Program-made: the position numbers and the translations under genes | Part shown: positions 6,502 to 7,930 of the stretch, piece after piece | Layout: each line of letters begins with the position of its first letter | Numbering within the stretch: the first letter of the stretch is position 1 | Notes under the pieces: model-generated | What the model was told of the DNA's origin: nothing | The model's input: the letters and a program-made list of their open reading frames with translations, nothing else | Database searches by the model: none | NCBI GenBank assembly: GCA_024681175.1 | Contig: JAILBI010000211.1 | Location: 1-7,930 of the forward strand | Source: Acholeplasmatales bacterium | GTDB lineage: Bacteria; Bacillota_I; Bacilli_A; Acholeplasmatales; Anaeroplasmataceae | Direction: 5' to 3' | DNA length: 7,930 nucleotides

Positions 6502-7253
6502 CTTGCTAACCATCCTCCATCTACTGCGATTGTAAATCCATTTACATAATCAGAAGCATTTGAAGCTAAATATATAGCGGCTCCCATAAGATCTTCTTTT
6601 TTACCCCATCTACCTTGTGGGATTCTTTTTAATATTTCATTATATCTTTCAGGATTATTGATAATATCTTTAGTATTATCAGTTTCCATATATCCAGGTG
6701 CTATACCATTACAATTAATACCTTTTGATGCAAGCTCATTACAAAAAGCCTTTGTTAAGCCCATAACTGCACTTTTAGATGCGGTATATGAAGCAACATT
6801 AATTCCACCTTGATAAGATAACATTGAACAAATATTAATAATTTTACCTTTTTTATTATTCTTAATTAAATTATTAGAAAATGCTTGTGATAAAAAGAAT
6901 ACAGCATCTAAATTTAAATCTAATACCTTATCCCATGATGTTGTTATATCAGTGATTGGTTCTCTAATAATCATTCCAGCATTATTAACTAAAATATCTG
7001 GAATACCAATATTTTTATTACATTCATCAATAATCATATTAATAGATTCTCTATTAGATAAATCAGCTTTAATTTCTAAAAATTTAACATTATATTTTTC
7101 ACAGATTTCTTTTGTTTCAGTTGATTCTCTTCTCGCAACTGAAACAATATTACATCCCATTTTTGCATAGGCTTCGCAGATACCTTGACCTAAGCCTTGA
7201 TTACCACCTGTGACAATCGCAATTTTACCTTTTAAACTAAACATATCACTCAT
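6498..7253 (-). CDS. kduD: KduD-like 2-dehydro-3-deoxy-D-gluconate 5-dehydrogenase (SDR family)
   Basis: This is a 251-residue classical short-chain dehydrogenase. KduD reduces 2,5-diketo-3-deoxygluconate to 2-keto-3-deoxygluconate with NADH, in the breakdown of unsaturated uronates from pectin or glycosaminoglycans. The cofactor motif is TGGNQGLGQG at 15-24, NNAG is at 90-93, and the catalytic tetrad is Asn114, Ser143, Tyr156 and Lys160 (YTASK). The FSLKGK start region, the IPQGRWG segment and the end VDGGWLAR match KduD closely; other SDRs rarely end this way. The start is ATG 7253: GGAGG (7262-7266) lies 8 nt upstream, whereas the longer frame starting at TTG 7268 would contain that site. 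No kduI or KDG kinase gene is in the window. The stop TGA overlaps the ridA start. The substrate is inferred from similarity; gluconate 5-dehydrogenase-like activity is the alternative. Confidence 0.85.
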   Translation of the reverse strand: MSDMFSLKGKIAIVTGGNQGLGQGICEAYAKMGCNIVSVARRESTETKEICEKYNVKFLEIKADLSNRESINMIIDECNKNIGIPDILVNNAGMIIREPITDITTSWDKVLDLNLDAVFFLSQAFSNNLIKNNKKGKIINICSMLSYQGGINVASYTASKSAVMGLTKAFCNELASKGINCNGIAPGYMETDNTKDIINNPERYNEILKRIPQGRWGKKEDLMGAAIYLASNASDYVNGFTIAVDGGWLAR

Positions 7254-7276
7254 AATAAAAACCTCCAATTTATATT

Positions 7277-7285
7277 ATTATAACA
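7277..7285 (-). promoter_or_regulatory. Predicted kduD-ridA promoter (extended -10)
   Basis: The minus strand reads TGTTATAAT, a perfect extended -10, identical to that of popT. No good -35 is visible because that position falls in the preceding gene's terminator. Initiation near 7270 leaves a leader of about 17 nt that holds little more than GGAGG. No operator or riboswitch fits in so short a leader. Confidence 0.6.
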
Positions 7286-7290
7286 TTAAA

Positions 7291-7320
7291 TTAAAAAAAT
7301 AAAGATGCTATTTAGCATCC
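7291..7320 (-). terminator. Terminator of the 158-residue hypothetical gene
   Basis: Immediately after the stop codon, the minus strand has GATGCT / AGCATC (7304-7319) with a 4-nt loop, extendable by a G-U pair, followed by TTTATTTTTTT. It ends the upstream gene just before the kduD promoter. Confidence 0.88.
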
Positions 7321-7797
7321 CTACTTACTCATCTTTAATAAACATTCATCAAATCTATCAGATTCACCTATTGTATTATAATATTTCATAGCTTTAGCAT
7401 AATCACCTTTTAATTCATATAAATAGGCATCCTTAGCTATTCCATCATGATCTGATAAAGGTATTCTTTGAAAACCTACTAAATCATATCTATTGTATCT
7501 TAATAAAACTCTCTCTAATCCTGTGAAATATAAATCACGATATTCTTTATCTGTCTCATCGGCTGGAATTTTAGAAACAATCTTTTTTAATTCAATTACT
7601 TCTTTTTCATCAATATTATCGTAATTTAATTCATTTAATAATAATTTATAAATTGAATCATAGTAAATAATGTTATCTTTAATCTTATCATCATTCATCA
7701 TATTAAAAGCTTCTAAGTCCATTTTATAACACAAATCTATTGATTCTTTACTTTGAGTTCTTACGCCTAAAAACTTTAGCATTTCTTCAATACTCAT
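7321..7797 (-). CDS. Hypothetical protein, mostly helical, TPR-like C-terminus
   Basis: I do not recognise this 158-residue protein. It is predicted soluble and mostly alpha-helical, with no signal peptide or membrane segment. The N-terminal part is charged and rich in Asp, Asn and Lys. The last 35 or so residues (AKDAYLYELKGDYAKAMKYYNTI and what follows) resemble a tetratricopeptide-type helical pair, which would suggest protein binding. No catalytic motif is apparent. The start is ATG 7797, with GAGGTG (7804-7809) 6 nt upstream; a GTG at 7806 is in frame but lies within that site. It has its own promoter and a terminator directly after the stop, so it is a single-gene unit rather than part of the kduD operon. 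Codon use looks like the neighbours, with no sign of transfer. Confidence 0.72.
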   Translation of the reverse strand: MSIEEMLKFLGVRTQSKESIDLCYKMDLEAFNMMNDDKIKDNIIYYDSIYKLLLNELNYDNIDEKEVIELKKIVSKIPADETDKEYRDLYFTGLERVLLRYNRYDLVGFQRIPLSDHDGIAKDAYLYELKGDYAKAMKYYNTIGESDRFDECLLKMSK

Positions 7798-7930
7798 ATC
7801 CCACACCTCTTAAGACATAGAAATTTTATCACAATCGTTATAGAAATAAAAGATTATTCTTTTATAATTTTATAAAAATTATATATATTATTTTATAATT
7901 CAATAATTATAATAAAATCTTGTATAAAAT
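7798..7930. promoter_or_regulatory. AT-rich upstream region with promoter for the hypothetical gene
   Basis: On the minus strand an extended -10, TGATAAAAT, is at 7823-7831, expected to start transcription near 7816, just before the ribosome binding site. The -35 position is poor. Further right the DNA is nearly all A/T and holds AT-only hairpins such as ATAAAAGA / TCTTTTAT (7846-7865). I see no gene or RNA in it. Confidence 0.45.

Noticed and set aside
6952..7170. 72-codon plus-strand open frame
   Set aside because: It lies wholly antisense to the well-supported kduD gene and looks like a shadow of its codons.
7846..7886. AT-only hairpins as terminators or a CRISPR/origin-like repeat
   Set aside because: The stems have almost no G/C, no regular spacing or repeated unit is present, and such palindromes are expected by chance in DNA this AT-rich.
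1..7930. Mycoplasma-type code (TGA as Trp)
   Set aside because: TGA ends two genes at ATGA overlaps with conserved C-termini, and Trp codons are TGG throughout.

Overview
This is a very AT-rich window (by eye about a quarter G+C). Gene content, GGAGG-type ribosome binding sites, U-tract terminators and frequent TTG/GTG starts point to a low-G+C Firmicute, probably an uncultured or host-associated relative of the Bacilli/Erysipelotrichia. TGA is a real stop here: it ends the phosphoesterase gene and the kduD-like gene, both in ATGA overlaps, and Trp is written TGG. This argues against a Mycoplasma-type genetic code.

Layout. Positions 1-127 are an exact reverse-complement copy of 746-872 and look like a fold-back chimera at a contig end. 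They cut short a PreP/M16C-type zinc peptidase gene (128-1371, minus). Upstream of it in the same minus-strand operon lie a membrane-anchored YhaN/SbcC-like ATPase (1392-3662) and a YhaO/SbcD-like metallophosphoesterase (3659-4702), which overlap by 4 bp. A 139-bp divergent promoter region follows. Next is a plus-strand DUF368/PopT-type undecaprenyl-phosphate transporter (4842-5897), whose terminator hairpin overlaps its own stop codon.

The 229-bp gap 5898-6126 is densely built. Reading leftward it holds the terminator of the ridA operon, a good promoter, a predicted structured small RNA of about 120 nt with two CUCUCCC motifs, and that RNA's own terminator, back to back with the popT terminator. 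I found no known RNA family to match it; it is the best candidate for something undescribed here.

The right part is a minus-strand pair, kduD (6498-7253) and ridA (6127-6501), overlapping by ATGA and driven by an extended -10 promoter. Upstream is a separate minus-strand gene of unknown function with its own terminator (7321-7797). The last ~130 bp are AT-rich promoter DNA.

Functionally, the left operon combines a probable DNA-end-processing pair with a peptidase, popT serves lipid-carrier recycling for the cell envelope, and kduD-ridA suggests uronate (pectin or glycosaminoglycan derived) catabolism coupled to reactive enamine clearance. Several likely starts lie downstream of the longest open frame because the Shine-Dalgarno sequence falls inside the longer version.
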